Source: a virus
Length of the DNA stretch: 43,003 nucleotides
IMG/VR virus record: IMGVR_UViG_3300030104_000070
Location: 1-43,003 of that record
Reading direction: 5' to 3' (one strand)
The position numbers and the translations under genes were made by a program. Shown piece by piece: positions 17,304 to 24,500 of this stretch; the stretch's first letter is position 1, and each line of letters begins with the position of its first letter. A model generated the notes under the pieces. The model saw only the letters and a list, made by a program, of their open reading frames with translations, was not told the origin of the DNA and did no database searches.

Positions 17304-20033
17304 ATGACACAAGATATATTTGCACCTAAGTCTTCTTTTAATATAGGCTTTGAACAACCACAAGAGGGTGTAGTAGATAACACTGAGAAGATAAAGTCTG
17401 ACTTCCAAGCAATGTCTTTAGGAGCACAGGCTAAGGCTGTTCAAGGACAAGCTTCTCTCGAAAGTTCATATACTCAAGCTTTAAATGCAGGTATCCAAAT
17501 TGTAGGTCAAGCCTACGATATGTACGACACGGCTAGAGAAAAAAGTGTAGTGTCTAGATTGTTAAGTGATATAGACAATGTTGATGCAAAGGCAGATCAG
17601 AACGTAATGTCTTTTGAAGAAAGGCGTAGTGCGTATAGTTCAGCTGTAAACAAAGCTGCGTCCTCACTTCCTGGAGGGTATTCTGATCTAGCTAAGTATA
17701 ACACTGCACTGAAAGCTAAGACAGGTATGGACTTTGGGGACATGCAAAAGACTACAGCACAGACTCAGTACGAAGCTATGCAAAAAGACCCACAGTTTAT
17801 TACTGCATACGCTGCATCTAAGGTTATTCATCCAGATTATACAGAAGACCAGAGATTAGCTTATGCTCAGAATCACGCTGCAGAAACAGCCGCTGTAACC
17901 TTGATGGCAACTACTGTAAAGAATAATTCACTTGCTGAATACTACACTAAAGTACAACCTAAGATTGGTAATCAGGTTAAGAACCTAGATATAGCTCTCA
18001 TGGCTGCTATACAAATGAAACAAGATAGTGGTGCTCCAATAACTACAATGGACATAGAAGAGCTAGAAGTTCGAGTATCTGAAGCTCAGAGATTAATAGA
18101 TTTATCTATACCTAACTTTGTTCCTGAAGAGGAGAGAGCGCAGTATGATGAGTACTTTACTAATTTAGCTAGTTTTCTAAGTGAAGTAAAAGATTCTAAA
18201 GAGCCAGATAAAATTGTAAAAGGTATATCATCTTACTTAGCACAGACAGGTGGAACTATTGGAGATATAGTAGCAGGTGCTAACCTATTAAATGCAAACT
18301 TGTTAACTAGTCAGGCAGGTGTTGAACTACATAAAGCTTTAGGCGGTAAGCTGAGTGATGGCACTCTAACGGCTGCTATGTTAAGTAAGGGAAGTTTAGG
18401 TAATATCTTTGATGCCTTGGTAGAGGCTCGTAAAGGAGATGTCATAGGTCCAAACACCATTATGACTAAAGAAGAATTAGATGTTTATTTTAGTACAAAA
18501 GGACTAACTCCTGAAGATATGATGAAAGAGCGTGAGCTAGGCTTGAATATGATAAAAAGCTTAGAAGTTTCTGACATTGCTACTGAAAAAGGTAGGCGTC
18601 AACTTGTAGCAGGTATAGCATCTACAGTAAAAAGCTTAAACAATCTTGATCTACAACAGACAGGCTCTAAGTTAAATGAGATTATAGTAGATTCTGGTCT
18701 TATTGAGAAACTAAACCTCTTAGACAGTTACGATACTGCAACTGCAAACCAGATACGAACACTAGTGAACAGTGCAGTAACCAATAATCTTAGATTCTCT
18801 GAAGCTAAAGTAACTTCTATGGAAGCAACTGGACCTAGTGGAGCAAAAGGAGCAGGTAACCGTAACCCTGATCTTGTGTGGGATGAGGCTACACAGACTT
18901 ACTATGCTACAAATGAAGAATATATAGATTCTTTAAAAGGTAAAGCATATAGAAGAGGTTACGAAGTACACACCTCAAGCAGCTTACGAACAAAAATAGA
19001 AAATCTTATGACTGAAAAAGGATTACCTATTGTAAGGGGTGGTGAGTTTGAAACTGGGGATATTACTAGAGCTTACAAACACAGAGATGTAATAAAAGTT
19101 GCTAACTCAATACTTTCTAAAACTATAATACAAGAAGTAGATGAAGTCTCTGTTAATGTAGGTGGAGCACCACAACAAATACAGTCTGACGTACTAAACT
19201 TTATCAAGAGTGGTGAGGGTGACTACACATCCAGTAATAGAGGTACAATAGGTGACGATATTATTGGTACTCAGTTAAACGGTACTACAAGAGGTGGTAA
19301 ACTTTTAACTGAAATGACAATAGGTGAGATTAAACGATACCAGAAGATCAAAGACCCTAACAATGTTAATAGATTGTTTGCTGTAGGTGCTTATCAACTT
19401 ACGCCTAATACAATAGACAAGGCTATGAAAGACGCAGGGTTTAATGATAACACAGTATTCAGTGAAGATGTTCAGGATCGCATGGGTCTAGCTTTAATTC
19501 TAGGAAGTAAACGCCCTAGACTTGCTGCTTACATTAAAGGTGAAAGTGATAATATAGACGCAGCTATGTTAGAGTTCTCTCAGGAGTTTGCTTCAGTTCC
19601 TAATCCAGTAACAGGTAAAAGCCATTATGCTAATAAAGGAAACAAAGCTAAACACACAGTAGCAGAAACCAAACAGATACTACAAAAGGCAAGAGAGAGC
19701 TACGCATCAGGTATAATAAGTGAGAAGGTACTAAGAAAAGGTGAGATGAGTGTCTCCGATGTGTCTACTATGGCTGAATCAGCAATCGAAAAGGGTAAGG
19801 AAGAAGAAGTTAAACCAGAGACTGAACCTAAAGTTTTAAATATAACTCAAGCTCCTTGGTGGGATGAAACCGCAGAGAATAATTTTAAGAAAGCTAGAAA
19901 GTCTACAAATTCTAAACCAGAAGATGTTCTTTATTTTGCTACAGAAGCAGAGTCTGATGCTGCAGAAGCTTCGGGTATTATTAAAAAGGGTGATATTATA
20001 GTTGTTGATCAAACAATGGTAGTGGTAGATTAA
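17304..20033 (+). CDS. Internal virion protein with muramidase/transglycosylase-like domain
   Basis: A 909-aa protein. Residues about 1-520 are helical and repetitive in style. Residues about 625-790 carry a lysozyme-like domain: a putative catalytic Glu in SGEGDYTSSNRG, then LTEMTIGEIKRYQ and the family-typical LFAVGAYQLTPNTIDKAM, plus LGSKRPRLAAYIKG. Such a domain would locally open peptidoglycan during DNA entry, the job done in T7 by the transglycosylase domain of gp16. The C-terminal 100 residues are Glu/Lys-rich. The domain call is by recognised pattern; which Glu is catalytic is inferred. The next gene starts two bases after its stop. Confidence 0.78.
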   Translation: MTQDIFAPKSSFNIGFEQPQEGVVDNTEKIKSDFQAMSLGAQAKAVQGQASLESSYTQALNAGIQIVGQAYDMYDTAREKSVVSRLLSDIDNVDAKADQNVMSFEERRSAYSSAVNKAASSLPGGYSDLAKYNTALKAKTGMDFGDMQKTTAQTQYEAMQKDPQFITAYAASKVIHPDYTEDQRLAYAQNHAAETAAVTLMATTVKNNSLAEYYTKVQPKIGNQVKNLDIALMAAIQMKQDSGAPITTMDIEELEVRVSEAQRLIDLSIPNFVPEEERAQYDEYFTNLASFLSEVKDSKEPDKIVKGISSYLAQTGGTIGDIVAGANLLNANLLTSQAGVELHKALGGKLSDGTLTAAMLSKGSLGNIFDALVEARKGDVIGPNTIMTKEELDVYFSTKGLTPEDMMKERELGLNMIKSLEVSDIATEKGRRQLVAGIASTVKSLNNLDLQQTGSKLNEIIVDSGLIEKLNLLDSYDTATANQIRTLVNSAVTNNLRFSEAKVTSMEATGPSGAKGAGNRNPDLVWDEATQTYYATNEEYIDSLKGKAYRRGYEVHTSSSLRTKIENLMTEKGLPIVRGGEFETGDITRAYKHRDVIKVANSILSKTIIQEVDEVSVNVGGAPQQIQSDVLNFIKSGEGDYTSSNRGTIGDDIIGTQLNGTTRGGKLLTEMTIGEIKRYQKIKDPNNVNRLFAVGAYQLTPNTIDKAMKDAGFNDNTVFSEDVQDRMGLALILGSKRPRLAAYIKGESDNIDAAMLEFSQEFASVPNPVTGKSHYANKGNKAKHTVAETKQILQKARESYASGIISEKVLRKGEMSVSDVSTMAESAIEKGKEEEVKPETEPKVLNITQAPWWDETAENNFKKARKSTNSKPEDVLYFATEAESDAAEASGIIKKGDIIVVDQTMVVVD

Positions 20034-20034
20034 C

Positions 20035-20811
20035 ATGGGAAACTATAAAGTTCTATTTGATTTTAGTGAACAACAGCAAAGTAAACCTAAGTACACTAAG
20101 ATATTTGATTTCGGGTCTGATGTTGTAGAAACTGTAGGTGGTGCTGTTAGTTCAGGTTTTGATAAGATGCAACAACTAGGTGAGAAAACCCTAGAAGGTG
20201 TGAAGGTTGCTTCATCTACACCAGTTAGGACTATGCTTGAAGACATCTTTATTCCTAAGTTTATAACAGGTGACATTACTGAGTCTAACTTTAGCCCCGA
20301 AGCTATAGATGTACTGCGTAAAGCTGCACTAGGTAAGAACTTGAAACCTGGAAAACCTGTAAAGTTATCTTACGAGGACTACAACAAGTATGGTGCTAAG
20401 ATTTCTGCTTCATTCTTCGGCAGTAATGTTGCTGATGACACTGCTAGTCTGAAAGAAAAACTAAAGAACATCACACCTGCTGATGAATTAAAGATGACAC
20501 TAGGTGAAATACTTGTAAGTGTAGACGAGGATGGTAACATCACTGCACAAGACCAATATGACTTCAACAGTTGGACACACTTCGGTAGAGGAAAAGACAA
20601 TTCAGGTCGTTATAGTAACCTTAGTGCAGACGAATTTGAGAAATCAGGTATACCCTTCATGGAAGCTGTAATGGATTCTGTAAAGAATGCACCATCTGAT
20701 TATCAAATGATTCGTAACCTTGCATTCTTGTTTGGTAGTAGAGATTATGAAGGAACAGAAAGAGACACAGGCCGACAGGTCACACTACAATTAGGTAAAC
20801 TAGGAGCATAG
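20035..20811 (+). CDS. Hypothetical virion-associated protein
   Basis: A 258-aa protein following the internal virion genes and preceding the endolysin. The N-terminus has FDFSEQQQSKPKYTKIFDFG with an FDFGS-type repeat, then a Gly/Ser/Ala-rich helix (residues 28-55). The C-terminal half contains ITAQDQYDFNSWTHFGRG and a segment ending FLFGSRDYEG, a combination seen in unnamed proteins after the ejection proteins in other marine podoviruses. No catalytic motif. A small internal virion or tail component is likely from synteny. Confidence 0.55.
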   Translation: MGNYKVLFDFSEQQQSKPKYTKIFDFGSDVVETVGGAVSSGFDKMQQLGEKTLEGVKVASSTPVRTMLEDIFIPKFITGDITESNFSPEAIDVLRKAALGKNLKPGKPVKLSYEDYNKYGAKISASFFGSNVADDTASLKEKLKNITPADELKMTLGEILVSVDEDGNITAQDQYDFNSWTHFGRGKDNSGRYSNLSADEFEKSGIPFMEAVMDSVKNAPSDYQMIRNLAFLFGSRDYEGTERDTGRQVTLQLGKLGA

Positions 20812-20812
20812 A

Positions 20813-21280
20813 ATGAGTTTTAGATTAAGTCAGAGATCGTTGGATAGACTTGAAGGAGTACATCCAGATATGACTGCAGTAGTTGAGAGAGCTATTCAAC
20901 TGACAGAGGTAGACTTCGGAGTAACTCAAGGGGTTAGAACCTTAGATGAGCAAAAGGCTAACGTAGCTGCAGGAAGATCACAAACCATGAGGTCTAAACA
21001 CCTACTGCAAGAGGATGGATTCAGTCATGCTGTAGACGTAGTAGCGTATGTAGGCCCAGATGTGTCATGGGAACTAAACTTGTATGATGATATATGTGAC
21101 GCATTTAAAAAGGCTGCAGAAGAAGTAGGTTGCAGTATAAAATGGGGAGCAGCTTGGAGTGAAGGTGATATAAGAACCTATCCAGGAACTTCAGAAGATG
21201 CTATGATGGCTTATGTAGACTTACGTAGGTCACAAGGTCGTAGACCTTTTATAGATGCACCTCACTTTGAGTTGATGTAA
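20813..21280 (+). CDS. Endolysin, M15-family peptidase (L-Ala-D-Glu or D-Ala-D-Ala type)
   Basis: The 155-aa protein cuts peptidoglycan cross-links or stem peptides at lysis. The M15 zinc signature is present: SKH (His63), SHAVD (His72, Asp75) and DAPHFEL (His151), with WGAAW (111-115) and AYVDLRRSQGRRPF as in phage M15 endopeptidases. Asp75 and His151 plus one upstream His are the likely zinc ligands. In most phage relatives the first His is followed closely by GHAVD; here a five-residue insert (QEDGF) separates His63 from SHAVD. There is no signal peptide, so a holin is needed for access. TAGGAGCATAGA precedes ATG 20813. Confidence 0.87.
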   Translation: MSFRLSQRSLDRLEGVHPDMTAVVERAIQLTEVDFGVTQGVRTLDEQKANVAAGRSQTMRSKHLLQEDGFSHAVDVVAYVGPDVSWELNLYDDICDAFKKAAEEVGCSIKWGAAWSEGDIRTYPGTSEDAMMAYVDLRRSQGRRPFIDAPHFELM

Positions 21281-21281
21281 C

Positions 21282-21608
21282 ATGGAAAACTTAAAACTCC
21301 CAGTAGCTCTTGTAGCTGCAATGGCTATACAGTTAGCAGGTGGTGTTTGGTGGGTGTCTCAGCAAGCTGCAACTATAACCTCTCTAGAAGAAACAGTATC
21401 TCAGCTAGGTTCTCGTATGGCTATTGAAGATAACATAAATCTTAAAAGAGATGCTGAACAGGCTTTATCTGAAATAGAAGAGCTTTGGGAAGAGACTGAG
21501 TTCCTCTGGGAAGAAGCTAATAGTATGGCTAAACATATGACATCTATTATAGAGTTACAACAACGCATTGCTATAGTAGAAAACACTTTAAACTATGTGA
21601 CTCCATAA
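21282..21608 (+). CDS. Membrane-anchored coiled-coil protein (possible lysis accessory)
   Basis: A 108-aa protein with one N-terminal hydrophobic segment (LPVALVAAMAIQLAGGVWWV, residues 6-25) and a long acidic coiled-coil domain (30-105; SLEETVSQLG, EIEELWEETEFLWEEA). An N-in, periplasmic coiled coil is the layout of an inner-membrane spanin, so a role with the nearby lipoprotein (22792) is possible. A baseplate or tape-like role cannot be excluded. It starts one base after the endolysin stop; the next gene follows at once. Confidence 0.5.
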   Translation: MENLKLPVALVAAMAIQLAGGVWWVSQQAATITSLEETVSQLGSRMAIEDNINLKRDAEQALSEIEELWEETEFLWEEANSMAKHMTSIIELQQRIAIVENTLNYVTP

Positions 21609-21836
21609 ATGGAAATGTTAGAACTTATTATTCAGTGGTTAGCCGCACCTCTTGCGTTTGTTGTATGGTTTCTGTTTATGAAGTCAACAAAGAACGAGAG
21701 AGACATTGCAGTATTACAAGCAAAGTATGAATCTGCTACACTAGCCTACGACAGAGAGATGAAAGAACTGAAAGAAACTGTTAAGGCAATCTTTAACAAA
21801 CTAGATAATATAGAACAAGCATTAAGAGATAAGTAA
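21609..21836 (+). CDS. Small membrane protein with coiled coil (holin- or spanin-like)
   Basis: A 75-aa protein: N-terminal hydrophobic helix (LIIQWLAAPLAFVVWFLFM, residues 6-24), then a charged helix (STKNERDIAVLQ...IFNKLDNIEQALRDK). The topology recalls small phage membrane proteins in lysis cassettes. It starts directly after the previous stop and shares one base with the next start (TAATG). The function is undetermined; holin, antiholin and inner spanin all fit. Confidence 0.5.
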   Translation: MEMLELIIQWLAAPLAFVVWFLFMKSTKNERDIAVLQAKYESATLAYDREMKELKETVKAIFNKLDNIEQALRDK

Positions 21837-22312
21837 TGGACCCAGTAAGTTGTGTTATGATGGCATCAGGTGCTTTCAAAGCATTGAAGGGTGCAATCGG
21901 TGCAGGTAAAGACTTGCAAGATATGACAGGTCAGCTTGCCAACTGGGGTAAAGCTTTCTCTGACTTTACTAATTTAGAGGAAAGAGAAAAGAACCCCCCT
22001 TGGTGGAAGCAGACGTTTAAAGGCAGTGACGAAGAGACTGCTCTAGAGATATTCGCTAACAAGAAGAAGATGGAACAGATGAGGGCTGAAATAAAAGACC
22101 ACATCTCTTGGAACTATGGACCTAGTGCATGGGAGGAAGTCTTACAGATTGAAGCTAAAATGCGTAGACAAAGAAAAGAAGAACTCTACAAGAAACAGGA
22201 GAGAGTAGATGCGATTATTAATTTCGGTATTGGTGGTGTTATTTTTATCCTTGGGGGCGGCTTGCTTCTATTGGTATTCTACTTCATCGGTAAACAACAA
22301 GGTAGATGGTGA
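21836..22312 (+). CDS. Hypothetical protein with C-terminal membrane anchor
   Basis: A 158-aa protein with a Gly/Ala-rich N-terminal helix (residues 10-40), a charged central part (EEREKNPPWWKQTFKGSDEE, KKKMEQMRAEIKDHISW) and a C-terminal membrane span (about 131-152, FGIGGVIFILGGGLLLLVFY). Proteins with the PPWWK motif and C-terminal anchor recur next to lysis genes in marine podoviruses without a known role. It starts in the previous stop (TAATG), and its stop TGA overlaps the next ATG. Confidence 0.55.
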   Translation: MDPVSCVMMASGAFKALKGAIGAGKDLQDMTGQLANWGKAFSDFTNLEEREKNPPWWKQTFKGSDEETALEIFANKKKMEQMRAEIKDHISWNYGPSAWEEVLQIEAKMRRQRKEELYKKQERVDAIINFGIGGVIFILGGGLLLLVFYFIGKQQGRW

Positions 22313-22485
22313 TGTGGTTTCTGGTGTGGATGCAGTTCCTAGTGGGGGAGAATGAGTTCGAGTACTACCAAGTGGGTACTTACGGATCAGAAGAAGCCTG
22401 TAAAGAAGAGATGGTAAGAGCAAGAGTAATGGTAACGAATAGCAAGTCAGCGGTACATTGCTTTGAGGTTGATAGAAATAAATAA
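22312..22485 (+). CDS. Small exported-looking Cys-pair protein (57 aa)
   Basis: A frame too short for usual gene calling: ATG 22312 lies in the TGATG overlap with the upstream gene. The product has a short hydrophobic start (MWFLVWMQFLV), then YGSEEACKEEM with Cys30 and a second Cys50 (HCFEVD). The same pattern, short hydrophobic N-terminus, [ST]-x2-x-C-x3-M and a Cys 20-28 residues later, is seen in the proteins at 23807 and 29049. Function unknown; a disulphide-stabilised periplasmic peptide is a reasonable inference. Confidence 0.6.
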   Translation: MWFLVWMQFLVGENEFEYYQVGTYGSEEACKEEMVRARVMVTNSKSAVHCFEVDRNK

Positions 22486-22588
22486 TAAGTTTGTAGTTTA
22501 CGATAAAAACGGCAAGGTAGTTATAATTACACGTAATAAAAATATTGCGGTAAGATATGCGAGGGGTAATGGCACATACAGTAATTGA
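22469..22588 (+). CDS. Possible 39-aa protein with TTG start
   Basis: A frame from TTG 22469 to TGA 22588, overlapping the preceding gene by 17 bp and the next by 20 bp. The product (INNKFVVYDKNGKVVIITRN, then KNIAVRYARG) looks like a genuine small beta-hairpin protein rather than a random frame: balanced charge, alternating hydrophobics and a turn DKNGK. Weaknesses are the TTG start and a poor ribosome-binding site. It fills an otherwise non-coding 70-bp gap in a tightly packed region. Confidence 0.35.
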   Translation: MIEINNKFVVYDKNGKVVIITRNKNIAVRYARGNGTYSN

Positions 22589-22826
22589 TGATTGGAAAAT
22601 TATACCAAGGTTGATGATGTTGGCTGTAACTATACTGACATATCAGGCAGTGCATTGGTTTATGGGCTTACCTGATCCATCTGTTGCACAGAGTGGTCTT
22701 GTATCTGTTTGTATGGGTGCTCTGACAGGATGTTTTGGTATATGGATGGGCAAAGAATCTAAAACAACAGTAACTCCAACAAGGGTAATACATGAGGAAT
22801 CTTATAGTAAGCCTGATTCTAGGTAG
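22569..22826 (+). CDS. Holin-like membrane protein
   Basis: An 85-aa protein from ATG 22569 with two hydrophobic helices: about residues 11-30 (IPRLMMLAVTILTYQAVHWF) and 40-60 (SGLVSVCMGALTGCFGIWMG), separated by LPDPS, and a basic/polar tail. The first segment with its flanking IDDWK is characteristic of small holin-like proteins of marine podoviruses. Holins make the inner-membrane lesion that releases the M15 endolysin. ATG 22557 would add four residues; GAGGGG lies only 2 bp before 22569, so the exact start is uncertain. It overlaps the downstream lipoprotein gene by 35 bp. Confidence 0.65.
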   Translation: MAHTVIDDWKIIPRLMMLAVTILTYQAVHWFMGLPDPSVAQSGLVSVCMGALTGCFGIWMGKESKTTVTPTRVIHEESYSKPDSR

Positions 22827-23178
22827 CCTGTTAGCAGGTTGCATGTTGAATCCTATGAAACTACTTGGAGGTGGGGGTGGCCCTAGTGTCAATGCTAATG
22901 TGCAAGCAGGGAAGACAAACTCACAGACAGTAGGTAATTCTACAAACACAGACCAGGAGGTTAGCCTACAGAATCTTGAAGGGAATTTGAATCAAAGTAA
23001 TGATAAGAATAAAGTAAGTACCGATAGTGTGGAAAACATAAATATAAACGAGATTCCACCTTGGGTATTGATACTTCTAGTGCTAGGTTGGTTAGCACCT
23101 AGTCCACAAGAAATGGGACGTGGTTTACTCACTCTTATAGCAACACTAAGGGGAAAGAAAGATGGCAGCGCGGCTTAA
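22792..23178 (+). CDS. Lipoprotein with C-terminal membrane span (u-spanin-like)
   Basis: A 128-aa protein with a signal peptide and lipobox LLAGC (lipidated Cys17), a Gly-rich then Asn/Gln/Ser/Thr-rich linker (25-85), and a C-terminal hydrophobic stretch (about 89-102, PPWVLILLVLGWLAP). An outer-membrane lipid anchor plus a C-terminal inner-membrane segment is the architecture of unimolecular spanins, which fuse the two membranes in the last lysis step. The start is nested inside the holin-like gene, as spanin genes often overlap lysis genes. The role is inferred from topology and position; the TM is short and ends in Pro, so it is not certain. Confidence 0.6.
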   Translation: MRNLIVSLILGSLLAGCMLNPMKLLGGGGGPSVNANVQAGKTNSQTVGNSTNTDQEVSLQNLEGNLNQSNDKNKVSTDSVENININEIPPWVLILLVLGWLAPSPQEMGRGLLTLIATLRGKKDGSAA

Positions 23179-23413
23179 AAAGTCAAAGATGAAATGCAAT
23201 AAGCCTAGAGCTACGCCTAATCATCCTAGTAAATCACACGTAGTAAAGGCATGTTCAAATGGAAAAGAAAAGGTTATCAGGTTTGGTCAGAAAGGTGTCA
23301 GAGGAAGCCCTAAAGGTTCAGCTAGGAATAAAGCTTTTCGTGCAAGACATGCTAAGAATATTAAAAAGGGAAAGATGAGCGCAGCGTATTGGGCTGCTAA
23401 AGTAAAATGGTAA
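23162..23413 (+). CDS. Small basic protein, widespread phage family of unknown function
   Basis: An 83-aa, Lys/Arg-rich protein with two Cys (KSKMKCNKPRATPNHPSKSH, VVKACSNGKEKVIRFGQKG) and the C-terminal signature ARHAKNIKKGKMSAAYWAAK. This arrangement is common to small proteins in many marine phages and has no assigned function. It overlaps the upstream lipoprotein by 17 bp and is the first of four similar basic genes ending at 24681. The charge suggests nucleic-acid binding, but that is inference. Confidence 0.7.
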   Translation: MAARLKKSKMKCNKPRATPNHPSKSHVVKACSNGKEKVIRFGQKGVRGSPKGSARNKAFRARHAKNIKKGKMSAAYWAAKVKW

Positions 23414-23426
23414 AAGGATAAATACA

Positions 23427-23807
23427 ATGAAGACAATAACTATTAGTATAGTAGCGGTAATGGGCTTTCTTGCGATAGCAGCAACTAAAGCAGCATCTAT
23501 GGATTTCTCTGTAGCAGGACAAACACTATCTATTGGTGCAGATACTGACATCAACTACACTACTGGTGTAGAAGAATGGGTATGGGAATTAACACCATCT
23601 GCAGGAGTAACTGCATTAGGTATTGGTTTAAGTGTAGCCACCGACATTGACATGTTGACTCTTGACGAGGGAGACATCTTCCAAGGTCTAGACTTTACTG
23701 CAGACTACGAAGTATCTAATACTAATATCAATCTATATACAGAAGTTTCAACAGATGCAGACCTAGAGTTTGGTGACGTAACTGTAGGGGCTAGGTTTAG
23801 CTTCTGA
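23427..23807 (+). CDS. Secreted, outer-membrane beta-barrel-like protein
   Basis: A 126-aa protein with a Sec signal peptide (MKTITISIVAVMGFLAIAA, likely cleavage near ATKA-A). The mature part is acidic with alternating strands (TLSIGADTDINYTT, GLDFTADYEVSNTNINLYTE) and ends DVTVGARFSF, a terminal aromatic of the type recognised by the BAM machinery. This suggests a small outer-membrane or periplasmic barrel-like protein. In a lytic phage it could alter the envelope late in infection (exclusion, receptor masking, lysis aid); none of this is demonstrated. AAAAGGATAAATACA precedes ATG 23427. Its stop TGA overlaps the next ATG (TGATG). Confidence 0.65.
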   Translation: MKTITISIVAVMGFLAIAATKAASMDFSVAGQTLSIGADTDINYTTGVEEWVWELTPSAGVTALGIGLSVATDIDMLTLDEGDIFQGLDFTADYEVSNTNINLYTEVSTDADLEFGDVTVGARFSF

Positions 23808-23998
23808 TGTGGTTAGCTGTAGTAATGTTTTGTATGTCACCTACCGATTCAACAACGTGTACTCTGACAGTCAACAATGAAAACCTATACAGAACTAGAG
23901 AAGAATGTCGTACAGATATGCGTAATATGGTAGATATGTTTATTTCAGGAGGTGTCTTTTCACAAGGTACGTGTGTAGAAATAGGAGTTTCAACATGA
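23807..23998 (+). CDS. Small exported-looking Cys-pair protein (63 aa)
   Basis: Starts in the TGATG overlap with the barrel-like protein. Short hydrophobic N-terminus (MWLAVVMFCM), then YRTREECRTDM with Cys34, and GTCVEI with Cys56. It shares the pattern of the proteins at 22312 and 29049; Cys9 and Cys18 are additional. No known domain recognised. Coupling to a secreted protein suggests that the two act in the same compartment. Confidence 0.6.
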   Translation: MWLAVVMFCMSPTDSTTCTLTVNNENLYRTREECRTDMRNMVDMFISGGVFSQGTCVEIGVST

Positions 23999-24093
23999 AA
24001 ATAGTAAAGTGGTTATGGAGATATTTAAAAAGAATAGGGTGTGCAATCTTAAATAAGAATTGTGGTCCTGACTGTAACTGTAAGGTAGGTTAG
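23995..24093 (+). CDS. Tiny Cys-rich peptide (32 aa)
   Basis: ATG 23995 overlaps the previous stop (ATGA). The N-terminal half is basic and aromatic (MKIVKWLWRYLKRIG); the C-terminal half has four Cys (C16, C23, C27, C29 in CAILNKNCGPDCNCKVG). The amphipathic helix plus Cys cluster looks like a membrane-binding peptide or a small metal site. Overlap-coupled packing supports expression. No function assigned. Confidence 0.5.
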   Translation: MKIVKWLWRYLKRIGCAILNKNCGPDCNCKVG

Positions 24094-24094
24094 T

Positions 24095-24268
24095 ATGGCG
24101 AGTCCTACACCTACAAAACCTGCTCTGTGGTCTAGAGCCAAGGCAGAAGCTAAGAAGAAGTTCAAGGTCTATCCTTCAGCATACGCAAATGCTTGGGCTG
24201 CTAAGTGGTACAAGTCTAAAGGTGGTGGTTGGAAAGGCAAGGACAACAGAGTAAAGAAGAAGAAGTGA
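24095..24268 (+). CDS. Small basic protein (57 aa), phage family of unknown function
   Basis: Read directly between 24093 and 24270. The 57-aa product has KPALWSRAKAEAKKKF, the conserved core YPSAYANAWAAKWYK (about 26-40), then GGGWKGKDN and a KKKK end. This core with a Gly-rich basic tail recurs in many phage and some bacterial small proteins of unknown role. It begins one base after the preceding TAG and is followed one base later by the next ATG. Likely nucleic-acid associated, by charge only. Confidence 0.65.
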   Translation: MASPTPTKPALWSRAKAEAKKKFKVYPSAYANAWAAKWYKSKGGGWKGKDNRVKKKK

Positions 24269-24269
24269 T

Positions 24270-24500
24270 ATGGCTAAAGAAGGTCTAGGTAAATGGTTCA
24301 AAGAGGATTGGCGTGATGTCAAGACAGGTAAAAAGTGTGGAAGGTCAGGGAAGAAAGATAAACGCAGAGGCTACCCTGCGTGTAGACCTAAAGCGGTTGC
24401 AGGAAAAATATCAAAGAGCGAAGCCAGAAAGAAAACAGGACCAAAGAGAGTCAAGTGGTCAGTGACCGCCTCTGGTAAGAAAAGGAAACGTAATGGCTAA
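24270..24500 (+). CDS. Small basic protein with CGRSG/YPACRP motifs
   Basis: A 76-aa protein: KEGLGKWFKEDWRDVKTGKK at the N-terminus, then CGRSGKKDKRRGYPACRPK (Cys pair near 24 and 38) and a Lys/Arg-rich C-terminus. The WF-x-EDW-x-DV-x-TG-K-x-CGR...YPACRP pattern is a recurrent marine phage family (possibly DUF5872; the number is from memory and unsure). The Cys pair could bind a metal. It overlaps the next gene by 8 bp. Confidence 0.65.
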   Translation: MAKEGLGKWFKEDWRDVKTGKKCGRSGKKDKRRGYPACRPKAVAGKISKSEARKKTGPKRVKWSVTASGKKRKRNG

